Below, in pieces: positions 48,901 through 62,001 of a stretch of DNA of 64,000 bases. The position numbers were made by a program, and so were the translations under genes. The stretch comes from Strigamia acuminata (lineage: Eukaryota; Arthropoda; Chilopoda; Geophilomorpha; Linotaeniidae): NCBI GenBank assembly GCA_949358305.1, contig OX442315.1:24392427-24456426 (forward strand). The letters are read 5' to 3'. Position 1 is the stretch's first letter; every line of letters starts with the position of its first letter. The notes below the pieces were generated by a model, which was given only the letters and a program-made list of their open reading frames with translations, made no database searches and had not been told where the DNA came from.

Positions 48901-51900
48901 TTTTTATTACTATTAATTCTTTTTTTAAAGGAATATGTTACTTGGTTTAACTTGCAACGAAACAGCTATCAGCATCGAAATTGATTTAAGCAGTAATAAT
49001 TTATCTTCTGGCGGCGCTCAGATTATGGAAAATTGCATCGCTGATGTACGATGTCTTTCCAGTCTGGACATCAGTGATAATTGTAACTAAAATTCACTTT
49101 TTAGACTTTTAGAAATAAAACAATTTGCATTTCAGCTTTAGAGAGCGATATGATACATGTTGTTAACGCCATTAGCAAGAACAAATATCTTCATCGATTG
49201 TCTATTGGTAGAAACTTTTCAAACATCAAAAGCAAGTAAGGCATTAATGTAAACATTAAAGTAAACAATGGTCCGAGATTATTTATTTTTCTTTATTAGA
49301 TATATGTCTAGTGTGATGGAATCTCTTGTCCAGCTTATTCAAGAGGATGATAGTGTATGTGCAATTTATTTTTTACAAATTATTAAATTTTATGACACTA
49401 ACAATTATTTTATTTTATATTTTAGGTGATAGAACACTTATCATTGGCAGATTCTAAATTAAAAGGTGACATTTATTCCATAATCAATGCTCTAGGGAGT
49501 AATCAGAGCTTGATTTCTGTTGACATAAGGTAATAAGTTTATTTTATTTTTGAAAATATTATTGAATGTTTGTTAAATATTTTATTTAAGTGGTAATCAA
49601 ATGGGAGATGCTGGTGCTAGGCTGTTAGCTAAGGCTTTACAAATTAATACTCGTTTGAAAGCAATGTTTTACGACCGCAACTGCATCACTGCAAATGGAT
49701 TTTATGATTTGGCTTATGCCCTTCAGTTGTAAGAATATAAAAAAAAAATTACAGGAAATTTTTACGTTTATTAATATATTTCAATGTCCACAAATAGAAA
49801 CTATTCCATGCGCTTCATTCCGTATCCTATATATGACGTTTGTGCTGCCATGAAAGTAAATCCTGACCGAACAGACTCCGCTCTCAAAAGCGTAAATAAA
49901 AACAGAAAATTGTAATATTAACTTTTATCTGATAAGCTCAATTTATTAAAACAGATCGAGAATTTACTTCATCGAAACGTTTCTCCGAAAAAATTTAGTA
50001 ATAGTCAAGCGTTCAGACTCCAGCAGGGTTTTTTTTTTAGTTCGACGCAACAGGTAAAATAAAGGGTTTAAAGTTATAGGCCAAAGGAAAGACTATTTTT
50101 GTTCTGCTTAGATGGTTGATTGTCTAGTTGTACAGACTCAGGACGTAATCACCACATTGAAATCTAGGTCGGCGGGCGATTCATTGCCAGAAATAGTATT
50201 TACTGCTGAAGAGTATCTTAAAGATGCTGATAAATCAAAACAGGTCGAGTTGAAAACACGTACTCTGGTAAAATCGAAATTGACGTTTATTTTTATTGTG
50301 GTTTTTAGTTGTTAACACGGCTGCACAATGTTATACTTCAGCGAGAGGAACCGAGCACATCTATCGATTTGAAATTAAACCAACTTGCTGATGAATTACA
50401 CAGGGTTATTCAAAATCATCTTCAAGTAAACATGCTGAAACATTGAATTCGAGTAAAGAAAAATTTTTTGTTTAATTTTTTTTATTATTTTACTTTTAGG
50501 GTTCAGTGAACTGCATGATCAAGTGCGCAGAGGATCAGTGTCCTAGCATTTTAGGGAACACGGTAATTGTCTGTTGTGATTTTTTTACATAATTTTTTTC
50601 ACGTGTAAACAAATGTGTTTAGAAACTTTGTCAAGACCTACAAAAAACATGCCAAGAAAAAAGTTGTTTTCCAGCAACAACGGTTCAGCAAAGTATAGTG
50701 GACCAGGCGGGCACTGATATTCACAATAAAGTCAAGTACGTTACTGTATAAAACTATTCAAAGAGACTTTAATTTAATTTAATTTAATTAGTGAATTGAA
50801 CTTGATGGTTGCCTCACATTTATCCGATCGTATTGTGGATGAAGTCATCGAATGTCTTTCTAAAAATTACAAAAGCCTTGTAAGAAATTTTTTTAAACTT
50901 ATTTCAAATTTTAAATTTAATTAATTTGTTAAATTGTTTTATTTAGGCCGCTATATCTCAACGACATAATTCAATATCGAATGTTACTCTCAGGAAAGGA
51001 AGTTCCAACAGTTCTGAAAAATTAGATTCACCTGAGGTGAGAATCAATTAAATATTATCTGTTTACGTAGTTCTCAATCTTGATATAAATGATAGAATTT
51101 TGATTTGATAATAAAAACTAATCGTAACAGATCACACCTCAGTTATCAAACAAACGAAAAAGTGTGCAGACACGTAAATTACGACCCCAGTCTATTGTTG
51201 GTAAGCTACAAATATTTTATTAATTATTTATTTTTTATTTTGGTATTTATTTTATTTATTTAAATTTTGTAGATCCTTCAGACAGTTTAGATTTAGAGAG
51301 CATGTCTAGTTATATTATAGGCGTTATTAAAGGTTTGTTTGCTTAGGATACATTTTAATTATATTTCATAATTTTTTTAAAAAAATAATTAGAATCTTCC
51401 GAGGAGACTTCACCCCAACGTTTAAGTCATCTGAGTAAAGCGAGGCCACGCAGACAAAAGACTCATGCAGCCACAAAAGCCAACGTTCGAACAGACACGA
51501 TAGTCGAAGACGAAAACAATTTAGGATTAGATTCATTTTTTCAAAAGTCAGAGCCAAATACACCCGTCATATCGCCTTCATCGTCAACTGACAAAACGAC
51601 TGATTTTGCGAAAAAATCGGACAAAACCGTTAAATCGGACAAATCTTCTGTTGAGAAGAAAGCTCAAAAGGAAAAAACCGCAGAACCTGAAAAGAAAGAG
51701 AAAGGGTATTACTATTATTAGAATTAATCAATAATTGCGATGTTTACCAAGAGATTTTTAATAAATTTTATTTTTAATTTAGTGGTCGGTTGGTTCAAGA
51801 ACTCAGTAATATGTTCGGTAGGCGTTCTGATCGACTGTCAAAATCCAAAAGTATTGAGGCGATGGAGAAAAGAAAGGAAATGGACACACCTGTGAGAGAA

Positions 51901-52920
51901 AAACAAGAGACGAACGGTCAGTAGGCTAACTGCACATTGAATACATGAGTTTAAACCATTAATTTTTTCGACAGAGACGGAAAAGGACAATTTGTCAACT
52001 TCGGACTCGAATTTACGTCAACCGTCTGCAATTCCCAAGGTTGGGGTTGGAAACAATATATTGGCGGAAATGAAGGCTCGTCAAGAGAAACGATTTACCA
52101 TGATGAAGGAAACCGAGACGACTGAAGACACGAGTAAAAGTATAACGCAAACAAACGATGTAGCTAAAGAAGGAAAAGGGAATGGAACAAATGCCAAGCA
52201 AACTATACAACGACCTGCAAGCAGCCCTAGTGAAATATCTGGTAAAAATTGAATTTAAATCGTATATGTTTTTATATATATTTATTTTCTCATTGTAGGA
52301 AATAATCACAAGAGTCCTGAGCTGGACAAAACGAGTCCGAGAATTAAGCGCGTGTCAATTGGTAAACCTAAACCGCCACCCATTGCCCCAAAACCTAGGC
52401 CTAGGTCAATGATTAGTCCAGACATGAGAAAGTCCGGTAGGAATAGAGAGATAGTTGAATGAAAATGTATTTTACATTTGTATTTTTTGTTTTTTAAGGG
52501 GAATTTTCGCCAACGAGCGATACTTCTAGCTACGATGGTTCTATTAGCACAACGCCTGACAATAGTGATCGATACGAGGACAGTGTGGATAGTGGGCTGG
52601 TTGGTCTTAGTGGCTCTCCAACTCAAACTTCCGTTGATTTGGGAGAGAAAAATTCAGATGTAGAATCAACAAAACGAAAAGCCGCTTCTCTGCCGCGCAC
52701 TGCTAGCTCAGACATGGTGGTTGGTGAGGACAATTTAAAAAGTGGATTTTTATATGGATTTTTTTAAAAATTTCTTTTTTTATATACAGAATCTCACACG
52801 AGAGCTCGCTCACTTTCACATAAGGAACTTGCAGGTAGCGGTTCTGTGCAGGAAGGTTTGAAAAACGACGAATTGCAATTGGATTCTGGTTTCCACGTAG
52901 ATGATGTCGTTGATGTGTAA
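45973..52920 (+). CDS. CARMIL, capping protein regulator and myosin 1 linker
   Basis: Large actin regulator that strips capping protein from filament ends at the leading edge. More than twenty short exons, starting [15 protein letters not shown] and ending DVVDV. In order: an atypical PH domain ([17 protein letters not shown] to about residue 130), a leucine-rich repeat array (about 46.9-49.8 kb, with repeats such as [15 protein letters not shown] and [15 protein letters not shown]), a helical dimerisation segment, then a long disordered tail. The tail carries a capping-protein-interaction motif [17 protein letters not shown], in which the consensus distal Pro is Ala, and SH3-type proline runs ([14 protein letters not shown]). 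CARMIL1/2/3 cannot be told apart; arthropods usually have one. Not every exon edge was fixed. Confidence 0.93.
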
Positions 52921-54002
52921 TTTAAGTCGGGAGTCATGAACTTTTTGAATCTTTAATGGTTTAATAATTTTATATTTTTACTTTTGACTGCTTAAATTAA
53001 TTTTTGCTCTGTAAATAGTCGAATGTTTTGTTGAAGAAAAATAACTTTTGCCGCGTCAATGTTAAATGACCTTTATATTATAGACATTTTTTGTGATCAC
53101 TTAGAACTTTGATTTTCTGTTTTGTTTCCCGAAGTTCTAGTGTTTCAACCCCATTACTGTATCAAAAATGAAAAATATTTAATGTTTGCATAAGTACTAC
53201 GTTGAATTTAGTTATGTTTTATGCAGAAATCTTTTGGGAAAAGACTTCTATGTTATAAGAGTTCGAAAAATAAACTGTGTTGGGTGGTAAGAAAGCATAC
53301 CAGGAGTGAGGAAGTAACAGTGCCTTGAGAACGTGTGCAATAAGAGAAAAAGAATGTTTCTGTTGAGCTTTACGATCAGATGAATGTATTTGTGATATGG
53401 TGCTGTTGTATGATATAACCAATCAATTATTTGAGATATAATATTCTCTTGCGAACTATTTAAATAATAATTTTTATTATATGGTATACTGAATATTTTT
53501 CAATTTATTATTAAAAACTTTTTTGGAATCTTCAAAAAAAATTCTTTCAAATTCAATCATCAATTTGATGGCCCCAGCGTTGCTTTCCACCAAGACCTGA
53601 ATTTTATAATTCCTCGACTTTAAGCATTTGATTGAGAAGCAAATACCTGTTGAAAGGATTCGATCCAGAAAATGCTTTAAAATTGTCATTTAAAATGGTA
53701 ATATTAAAGTTTGCATTTAAAGGCATGAAGTTATTTATTTACAAAATTCTGTATAATGATTTTATTAACAAATGAATGTTAACAAATAAGTTCATAATGG
53801 AGCATCATTCATTTTTTTTAAAAATAAGAATACTGTTTTGTCCATAGATTCAAATGTTTTGTTTACATCATCGTCATCAATAGCATCCGTACTGCCTCGA
53901 ATAAACGACGGGTTCAGCTGCATTTATTGCACAGCGCGCCGCCGGAAAAATTAAAAAACGCCCGGCGTTTATTCGAAGCAGTACGGTATGTAAATATATA
54001 CA
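52921..54002. other. converging 3' ends of CARMIL and RAB5IF
   Basis: About 1.1 kb of AT-rich 3' untranslated and intergenic sequence. Besides the small palindromic element listed separately, no gene or repeat is recognised. Confidence 0.5.
53887..53986. mobile_element. 100-bp palindromic MITE-like element
   Basis: Terminal arms of 26 bp (53887-53912 and 53961-53986) match in reverse complement at 24 positions; the right arm includes CGTTTATTCGAAGCAGTACGG. The GC-rich centre of about 48 bp stands out from AT-rich surroundings. A TA follows the right end and AT precedes the left end, so a TA duplication typical of Tc1/mariner or pogo derivatives is possible but not exact. Confidence 0.65.
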
Positions 54003-54604
54003 TCACACAAAATGAAGCCCGGAATATATGATAATCCACGTCACCTGTTTTTTTTTAAAGATAAAAGATCTTTTATAAGTCTTTTCAATTTTACCTCACT
54101 TTCTACTCATTTACCAAAAAACCAGCAAACGATGTCATAAATCCCTCCTTAGTTAATTCCCACGTTCCACCATATTCTTCTTCGTCTATTTGCTGGAAGC
54201 TTGCGAAATATACATACACGATGCCAGCGTTAAATAAACAAAACCTAACGAAAATAAATTAAAAACATAATTGATAAATTAATTCGTAATAAAACATATA
54301 GGACTTACAGCGCAATTCCAATAAACCCTTTCAAAGGAATAACACCCCATAATATCCCCAAAATAATACCAATGAGTTGGCGAGACCAATAGATTACATC
54401 AAGAAATTCATCCTGCAAGTAAACGTAAGGAGATGTTATACAGTTCTTCTTCTAGGAATTGAAATTTTTCAAAGTTACTTTATCTGGCCATTGCGAAGTG
54501 GAAGTAAACGTTCTAAGCCACACAGACGGTATATTAGTCTTACTTATTTTACTTATATTGCTATCGCTTTTAAATTTCTTACTTGCGGCTGTGACCGCCA
54601 TCAT
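54003..54604 (-). CDS. RAB5IF: RAB5-interacting factor / OPTI (C20orf24 homologue)
   Basis: Small ER membrane protein; the vertebrate protein partners TMCO1 in a multipass membrane-protein insertase. Four exons (54479-54604, 54309-54412, 54115-54244, 54003-54044) join in frame to 133 aa, close to the human length. After a short basic N-terminus (MMAVTAASKKFKSD) comes SQWPDKDEFLDVIYWSRQ, a first hydrophobic pair (LIGIILGIIWGVIPLKGFIG, FCLFNAGIVYVYFASF), then the near-invariant QIDEEEYGGTWELTKEG and MTSFAGFLVTWIIIYSGLHF. The last 14 codons lie on a tiny exon; without it the frame stops early at VNE. Divergent from rhophilin, with 193 bp between start codons. Confidence 0.95.
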
Positions 54605-54797
54605 GAAAATATTATAATGAGCCACTCGGTGGGAGGGATTGGTTCGAGGCTATCTCCTGCTCCAATCGGATGAGTTTGATTTCTCAACGTCACCGAATAA
54701 CTTAAACACACAACTCACCGAAAGGCGTCTGTCCCGCTTGACTTGGATAGGTGTACGATGGGATTGCAGGTTGACTTATCGCGCAACAAACAAAACC
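54605..54797. promoter_or_regulatory. bidirectional promoter region, RAB5IF / rhophilin
   Basis: Only 193 bp separate the two start codons. Within it are a CpG-containing block and a CCAATCGG motif (CCAAT box) near 54,661. Both 5' untranslated regions must also fit here. Confidence 0.6.
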
Positions 54798-57700
54798 ATG
54801 AGTACCAAACAACTTTCACGGACCAGCTTCGTTAGCGGATACAACAAAACAGTAGGAAGATCCACACGCGACGATATGTCGACTGAATCCAACTACTTTG
54901 CCAAAATAGTTCGGGTAAGTTATACCGCAAACAAACAGGTATCCGTTAATACGAATGGCACGCAGGTGCATCGTGATCGCATCAGGTAGCGCAATTAAAT
55001 AAGAGAAGTCCTTTAGACGTAAAACTCGCATGAAAATCACGTAGAAAATCGATTTCAAATACTTTTATTACAACAAAAACTGTTTCCACGCATAAAAATT
55101 AACATTTGACATATTATTATGGGTTTTTTCGGTTGTGAAATAATTCGAAAAACGTTGATGACATCAAGCTTCATATTCCCTCATTCCTTTATCACTTACT
55201 AATCATTTTAGAATTTCTTTCACGTCATTCCTATTGCATTTTCACCAATAATCTCCACGCATCGTCATCTTCATCTTTAATCAATTTTTTTCCCCTTATT
55301 TTTTTTTCTGCCGTATTTTTTAACTTTATCGTTTGTAATTTCCGTTTAAAATGTATTACACAACACGAATAGTAGAACGAATATTTTCCTGCGTCCCTGC
55401 ACTACTTTTTCTAAACATGAATTAACTTCCTCCACTCACCAAAAGGTGTGATCTCATCTCATGCTAGGTGACACGTATCACGCTGTTACATAGCAACAAT
55501 AATAATAATAATAAACCAGCGTGACCTTGTGTTTGGAATTGTTAAATAAAAATCGGAAGGGGCACAATTAAAAAGGCCTGGCCCAATTTGATTTCGCATT
55601 TCACGCACTTGACATTGATTCCACCTTCCCATCATCCGTCGGATCGGATACCTTGACCCGGGGTCACGTGTTCACTTAAGTCAAGGCTAAATTGTTTAGT
55701 TAAATTGTAAACACTTGTTTCCGATTTTAATCTTTACGATTCCCCTTCAGGTGTTATCATTCTTCACGTGCCTCAGATGAGTCTGGGTCAGTGGTCAATC
55801 CGTATTCGAGGGGACAAATAAATGTGCACTGTGCATTGCACTTGAGTCGTTTGGTATTTGGTGTACGTGAGGTTTATAGCGAAACACTTGCACGTTTTCG
55901 GGAAAGGAGGTCGTGACTAGAGTTGTAAAATTCTAGGCAAGGGCAAGGTCAACATCGAACAAAACGACCTTTAATCGGGAAACTTCTCCCGCTAATTTCT
56001 TAACGTAGTAATACGCAGAAAATTCGAATTTGTACGTTATTCGGATGAGGGATTGTGTGGTACATAACAGAAGACGGTCAACCGTGTCGGAAACAAATAC
56101 AGGAAGGATTTAAAAGAATGGAAAGAAGAAGAAAAAATGTCTTTTTTTTTAAAGAATGGGTTTGGGCGTGACGTTTCAATGATTACAAAAATCATTGGGA
56201 AAAATGATGCGCAACTAATGTGTGTCATAATTGATTACGTAAGGTGGGAGCAGGCAGGTGAGCAACCTACCCAAAAGACGTCGGTATTTTGCCTACAATA
56301 CGGTCGTTGTTCCGGTTTCTTCTTTTACCTGTATAAATAATAATAATAAAAAAAGGCCACAAGCCTTGAATTAGTGAGGACAACGACGCTTTTTAGTAAG
56401 TCGTCGGGGAACGACCGATAAACATCAAATCTTGCACAAATATATAAAACTATTCATAAAATTCGTGTAAACATCGTGAAATAACGTGTAAAAGCGAACA
56501 TTTTTTCGACGGTTACAAAAACGGTTACACGCTACGGCGATTTGGATAATTTTTTTAATTAATCTCGGAAAGCGATAAATTACTAATGATTACACACCTC
56601 AAAGTAGTTTCGGTCATTGCCCTCAATGCTATTTTAACTACATTAGTACCAGGTATGGATTGAGCGATTGGGTTTTGATGGCGCATCGTGCGGCACGCAT
56701 CCGCCTGTGTTATACCCGGGTTGCTAAGCAACCATATCAAACGTGGATGTTAAAGATTAAAATGGAGTGGACTGGCGTAAGTCAAAGACATTTCGGCGCT
56801 GTTTTCAGGTGCATGATGATAAATAAAAAGTCTTTGTCACCTTTTTGATTTTGTGGCGCAGTCGGCTGGTATGACGTGGGAGGCCACCCACCTGTTCGGA
56901 GTTGGCGCCGGTCCCACATTTTCATAAGCTCAATCATTTCTTCTTCTCCGGGGATAGTTCTCGCCCCATTCGAGAGGGAAAAGAGCGAAATGAGTCCAGT
57001 TTAATCTCGAAAAATGACCGTTATCATCGCACACTGGTGCCATGCTCAAATGGGTAGTTTCGCATAGGAACCCCGAAAAGGTAATTTAAATGATTTGAAT
57101 CAAGATTCGATCTATGGCGAGACTTGTTCCCTCGGGTTGGGTCCGTATGGTCTGCCCGATAACAAACACAACTCCTAATTTGGAGAATGGCAGATGTTTT
57201 GATGCGTTTATTTTAATTGTGACTTTTGATTTTTTATTCTTTCAGGGGTGTGACCCTCGTGCCCAAACTTGTCGAGGGAAGTTGCAATCGAGGAGATCGA
57301 AGCTGAACCAGGAAATCAACAAAGAATTAATGCTGAGGAATGGGGCTGAGAATTTATTCAAGTGAGTAAATACTCGTTTTTGTGCGCAGTAGCATGCAAG
57401 TTTAAGGCTTGAATGTTTGCTGCAGTAGTGCAGAACGGGTTAATTGATACACGTCGATTAGTGTGGAATTCAAGGTATTCCATTTTCGCTGCTTTTTGAC
57501 CTACTTTTCTCCGCCGATTTCAAGGCCTCGTTTGTTATTTTATTTTATTGATACATTAATGAGGCCGTGCATCTATTTATCTACCTTGTCTATCTATCTG
57601 GGCGGCCTATATGGTTGCACAATCTATCGTTAAGAAATTGCAATAAATATGGGAAGTGTGTTTGAATAGTGAAGCTGTATCGTGTACGGCGCTTTTCAAT

Positions 57701-60614
57701 GGTTTAAACAGGTGCTTGCACAATGGCCTTTGACTGACTCATCCTTCCTTTTGAACCTGACGTTTCAAGTGCAAAAGCCGGCAACTGTTTTGCAAATAAA
57801 AAAGAATCAAACGATAATTACCCTTATAATTAATTTTTATTTTATGTTTTTGAGTCGCTTTTTGTTTGGTTAAATTGCTTTTTTTTAATTTGCATTTTTA
57901 ATTGCTTGTAAAAATAGTTGGGTCATTTTTCATGTAATAATTTTTTTTAAGTTGTTATGGAGAGAAATATGTTTTTAATGTTGTATTGTTGTTGTAATTC
58001 GAAATGTGAAGTAACTTTGTAGGTGAAAAATTAAACGGCGTTGGAGAGACGGAAATAGTAGTCACGTTCAGTGTACCTTAAATCCTTCTTCCGCTCTTCC
58101 TTCCTGTCCTCTTTTCAATGTTTTATTTTTTATTTAATTTTTTATTTTTTGTAATTTTTTTTCTAGAGCTACAAACAACAAAAAGCTGCGCGAAACTGTG
58201 GCGCTGGAGCTGAGTTTTGTCAATTCGAATTTACAACTACTGAAAGAGCAGTTAGCAGAACTCAACAGTTCAGTCGATGTTTATCAGAACAGAAGGTAGG
58301 TCGAAACTAAATTACGTTAATTATCTTTGGAACCTGTTGACCCCGAATTGGATTTGACCTTTCACAGTGCCAATTTGTGCGTTCCAATGATCCCCTTGGG
58401 CCTAAAAGAAACAAAAGACGTCGACTTCCAAGAAAGTTTTAAAGTAAATATAGAATCAGGGTCCAATGTAAACAATTTTACAATTATTTTTTTTATTTTT
58501 ATTATTTAGGATTTCATCCACGATCATTATTACGAAAATGGCAATAAATATGACGATTCCATCCAAGACTTTAGAGACATTCGACAGGTGAACTATTGAA
58601 TTAAGGAAATAAAATAAGATAAAAGGAAAAAAATATTGACCCAAATTAAATTTTTTTTGTAGGCTATGCGAACTCCAATGCGAGATCAATCGGGCATCAA
58701 TCTTTTATTTGAATATTACAATCATCTGCATTTTATTGAAAGACGTTTTTTTTCATCTGATAAAAGCCTTGGAGTGTACTTCGAATGGTAAAAACTGAAT
58801 TATTATTATATTAGGCATTAAAGTACCGGTAATATATATTTTTTATTATTTAATGAAGGTACGACTCCCTGACTGGAGTTCCTAGTTGCCAACGAACAGT
58901 CGCTTTTGAAAAAGCGAGCGTTTTATTTAACATTGCAGCTTTATATACACAAATTGGAGCCAGACAGGTAATACCGGCATTGATATCGAGAGCGGAATAC
59001 TTATTAATTTTTTTAAAAATGTATCTGTTAACAGGATCGGACGAAAAATTCCGGAATAGACGCTTCTGTTGATAAATATTTACGTTCCGCCGGTATGTTC
59101 CGGTTTATTCAAGAACATTTCAGTCAGGCTCCGAGCATGGATCTTAGTGTGGAAACGCTCGATATGCTCGTGAGTCTTATGCTGGCGCAAGCGAGGGAGT
59201 GTTTGTTTGAGAAGTTGATCCTCAATGGAAATGACGAAAAGACAATAGAGCAGTGTTTAGAAATAGCGCAGGAATCGGCTCAAGTAAAAAAAATTGTATT
59301 TATCGAATAATAAATGAATAAATTCAAACCATTTTGTTTTTCCAGGTTGCTGATGTTTACGATGCCGTCCATAAATGTATTTCTTCAAATCCAGTGAAAG
59401 ACTACGTGCCATATTCGTGGATATCGTTGGTTTTAGTCAAAGTTCAACATTACAAGGCTTTATCACATTATTACCTAGCAATAGGACTACTTGATTATGT
59501 TGGTACGGAGACAAAGGATTATTTAACCCACACTGGCAAACTAAAATTTATTAAATTCTTTACAGGGGAATTAAAAAAATCCGTTTGCGATACGCTTCAA
59601 TGCATCCAAATTGCAAATCACAGCAAAAGTATGTTGATCGATTTACGCGCTCCGCAGGCAGACGACGAGCAACGGCTGTTGGGAAAAGCGCATTTAAGAG
59701 AAGCGCTTCTTCTGCACGAAGAGAGTATACGAGTTCATCGAATGTGCCGCCAACTACGAAAAGTAGACACGCTATTAGAGATGCTCAAAGCTTCTCACAC
59801 AACATCTCTCAATAAATACGCTGATATTGAAGAAGAGGACGATTTTCAGGAAGTTTTGGATCCTCCTGCTATTCAAGGTAATGAATCGATATTGAAATTT
59901 TTTAGCAAACATTTGGATCTTTAATTAAATAAATAAATACGCCTTTGATTCTCAATTTTCAGCTAGTACCAAATATCAGCTCACCTTAATGCCGCCAGAT
60001 TTCTCCCAATTCGAAGTAAAGGATTTATTTCATCAGTTGGGACCGTTGGCAATATTTTCGGCAAAAAATAACTGGACACCTCCACGAATAGTAAAACTTC
60101 GGAAACGAGCGGATGAGAGTTTTGGTTTCAGCGTACGTGGCGATTCGCCCGTAATTATTGCCGGGGTCGATGGCGGAAGCTTGGCCGAGGTTGGTGGCAT
60201 GAAGGAAGGCGATTTCATAGTGAGCATTGGTGATATCGATGCAAAGTCTTGTCATCACGACGAAGTTGTTAGTCTAATCAAAGAAGCAGGGTGCCAATTG
60301 ACACTGACACTCGTCACACCAATTAACAGAAATTTTCTAAAAGTGAGTTAAGAAAATTGAGACAATTAAATTTTTTTTAAATCATTCTTAATATTTATTA
60401 GCCGCGAAATCCATGCCACAGTCCCGTCTCATCAGCAAGCAGCTCTGGTTTGAGTTCTTTATCTTGTCCAACTGAACAGAGCCCAACGAGCAGCATTTGC
60501 AGCAATAAAAGTAAAGACAGTAATTGGAGATTGACCTGGAATCCGTTCAAGCGGAACGATTCGAAAGAGAAAATGTCGATGGTATACTCGAGCAATAGCC
60601 TCGGAAGGCGGTGA
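54798..60614 (+). CDS. RHPN2: rhophilin (HR1 - BRO1 - PDZ)
   Basis: Rho-GTP-binding scaffold. Eleven exons close in frame to 707 aa: 54798-54914, 57246-57361, 58167-58295, 58368-58443, 58510-58587, 58663-58787, 58859-58967, 59035-59283, 59346-59877, 59963-60342, 60402-60614. Exon 1 ([14 protein letters not shown]... ending NYFAKIVR) joins [17 protein letters not shown], which matches the start of the family HR1 domain ([19 protein letters not shown]). The BRO1 domain spans about residues 115-470 ([58 protein letters not shown]). The PDZ domain follows WTPPRIVKL ([19 protein letters not shown]). A short basic tail ends SLGRR. RHPN1 versus RHPN2 cannot be decided; the symbol is by best resemblance. 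Intron 1 is long (2.3 kb) for this window. Confidence 0.92.
54915..57245 (+). other. long first intron of rhophilin
   Basis: At 2.3 kb it is the longest intron found among genes resolved here. It contains an AAT trinucleotide run (about 55,494-55,516), a CpG-containing block at 56.8-57.1 kb, and no supported nested gene. Small frames inside are unconvincing. Its size and composition suggest regulatory content. Confidence 0.6.
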
Positions 60615-61010
60615 ATGATTTTTTAATGCGAGAGGACGTTTCGATTCATGTTACAACGACGAGTAAAGTGAAGTTGGTGTCAAGATGATACCGTGTATAA
60701 AGTTCCTTTATATTATTGTGCCTTTAACTGGATCTTCCTTGCCTCTCTCGAGTTGAAGAGTTTCCAAGGAACGAAGCTGTGTGCCAATTATCGCTGGTTA
60801 TTCGGCACACAATTTTAATAGAATTGTGCAACGACTAATTTTTAAGGACGAACATCGTTCTATTAGACCGACTTTTTAATAGTAACGTGATTGTTCGCAC
60901 TCTGTATAAATTAAAAACATTGTATTATATTTACGATTTTTTGACTGCGCTGTAATTCTGAATTAAATAATTTTAATATCAGTTGGAAATTTTTTTTATA
61001 ATTAATTAAT
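60615..61010. other. 3' untranslated region of rhophilin and converging spacer
   Basis: About 400 bp between the rhophilin stop and the stop of the minus-strand gene that faces it. No frame or repeat is supported; polyadenylation signals for both strands are expected here. Confidence 0.5.
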
Positions 61011-61932
61011 TTATGACCATCTGGGTTGATACAGATAATTAGTCCACGTGCCAGTTCGTATTGGTGGATCTGCATCTCCAAATGGGGACTGTTTTGAAAT
61101 TGGATCGATTGTTTTCGAGAATGGATTCTTACGACCGAACTGTGAGGGACGGTATTCGTGGACAGGAAATTTTCTGAAAGGCGATTATTATAAGTTAAGA
61201 GCACAGACGAGGCTAAATGTTAAAACCTGTGCGCGATTTTTGTAGTGCTTCGGTACAAATAATTGTGACGTGGGTTGTCTCTAATATGTCTGCAGTTAGT
61301 GCCACAAAACCGTTGATTTCCCGTGTAGCCAGGATAAGGGAGTTTCCTGCGAATATTCTATTAGAAACTGATAAAATTAATAGTGACAATATAATAAATA
61401 CTAACATTATGTCGCTTAACGTATCATTTAAGACAGAATCAATTAGTTCTCGATCGGGTTCTGCCCAATCTCCAGGATAAATATATTTCCTAAACAAAAT
61501 AAAATTATTTCAAAAGTATTTCAAAATGGGCAGAAAATAATTTTATATTCTTTTACCTGCAAATAGGATTTTTAAAAACTTGCTTTTTGGCATCTGGAAG
61601 TACGTTCGGAGTAGCTGTAAACGGTTCTCTGGTTTGTGGTCTATCCCACGCCGAATTAGGCACTTGCTGCCATAGTTCAGTTCGTGTGCTATATCGAAGA
61701 GGGCGCATATTAAACAATTTACGCTTAACGCGAAGGTCTTCCGTTTGGTCTAGATTCAACTGTTGTATTACGAGATCAAGTTTTTTTTACAAGGATGACT
61801 GAATATGTCGAAAGAACTCACTTTTTGGACCGAGGGGTATTTTGTTAAATCTTCAAAATTATTTCGGAAAGTTGTTTGGTATAAATAACAATTGAGTTTG
61901 TCTAAATCAGCTTTATACTTCGGCAATGGCAT
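61011..61932 (-). CDS. unknown protein resembling ciliary microtubule inner proteins
   Basis: Five exons (61822-61932, 61557-61759, 61421-61489, 61227-61346, 61011-61173) close exactly to 221 aa, starting MPLPKYKADLDKLN. The protein has no signal peptide, membrane span or catalytic motif. It is rich in Pro, aromatic and basic residues with short extended motifs: RTELWQQVPNSAWDRPQTR, KYIYPGDWAEPD, LPYPGYTGNQRF, FPVHEYRPSQFGRKNPF, GTWTNYLYQPRWS. The PGYTG motif and this composition are typical of proteins lining ciliary and sperm doublet microtubules, but I cannot name an orthologue, so the role is inference. Splice sites are all GT-AG and phases agree. The next gene upstream ends only 69 bp before its start. 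Confidence 0.72.
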
Positions 61933-62001
61933 TATAATGTTGTCGGCCGTTACATCTGAGGTCTCAGCGTGTTTTACTACAGTATTGGAAAATCATTATC
62001 A

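Noticed and set aside
54377-54989. Plus-strand frames across RAB5IF exons and the shared promoter
   Set aside because: Antisense to RAB5IF or out of frame with rhophilin exon 1.
57114-57245. Frame starting MARLVPSGW before rhophilin exon 2
   Set aside because: It is intron sequence; the true exon starts at the AG before 57,246 and joins exon 1 at 54,914 in phase.
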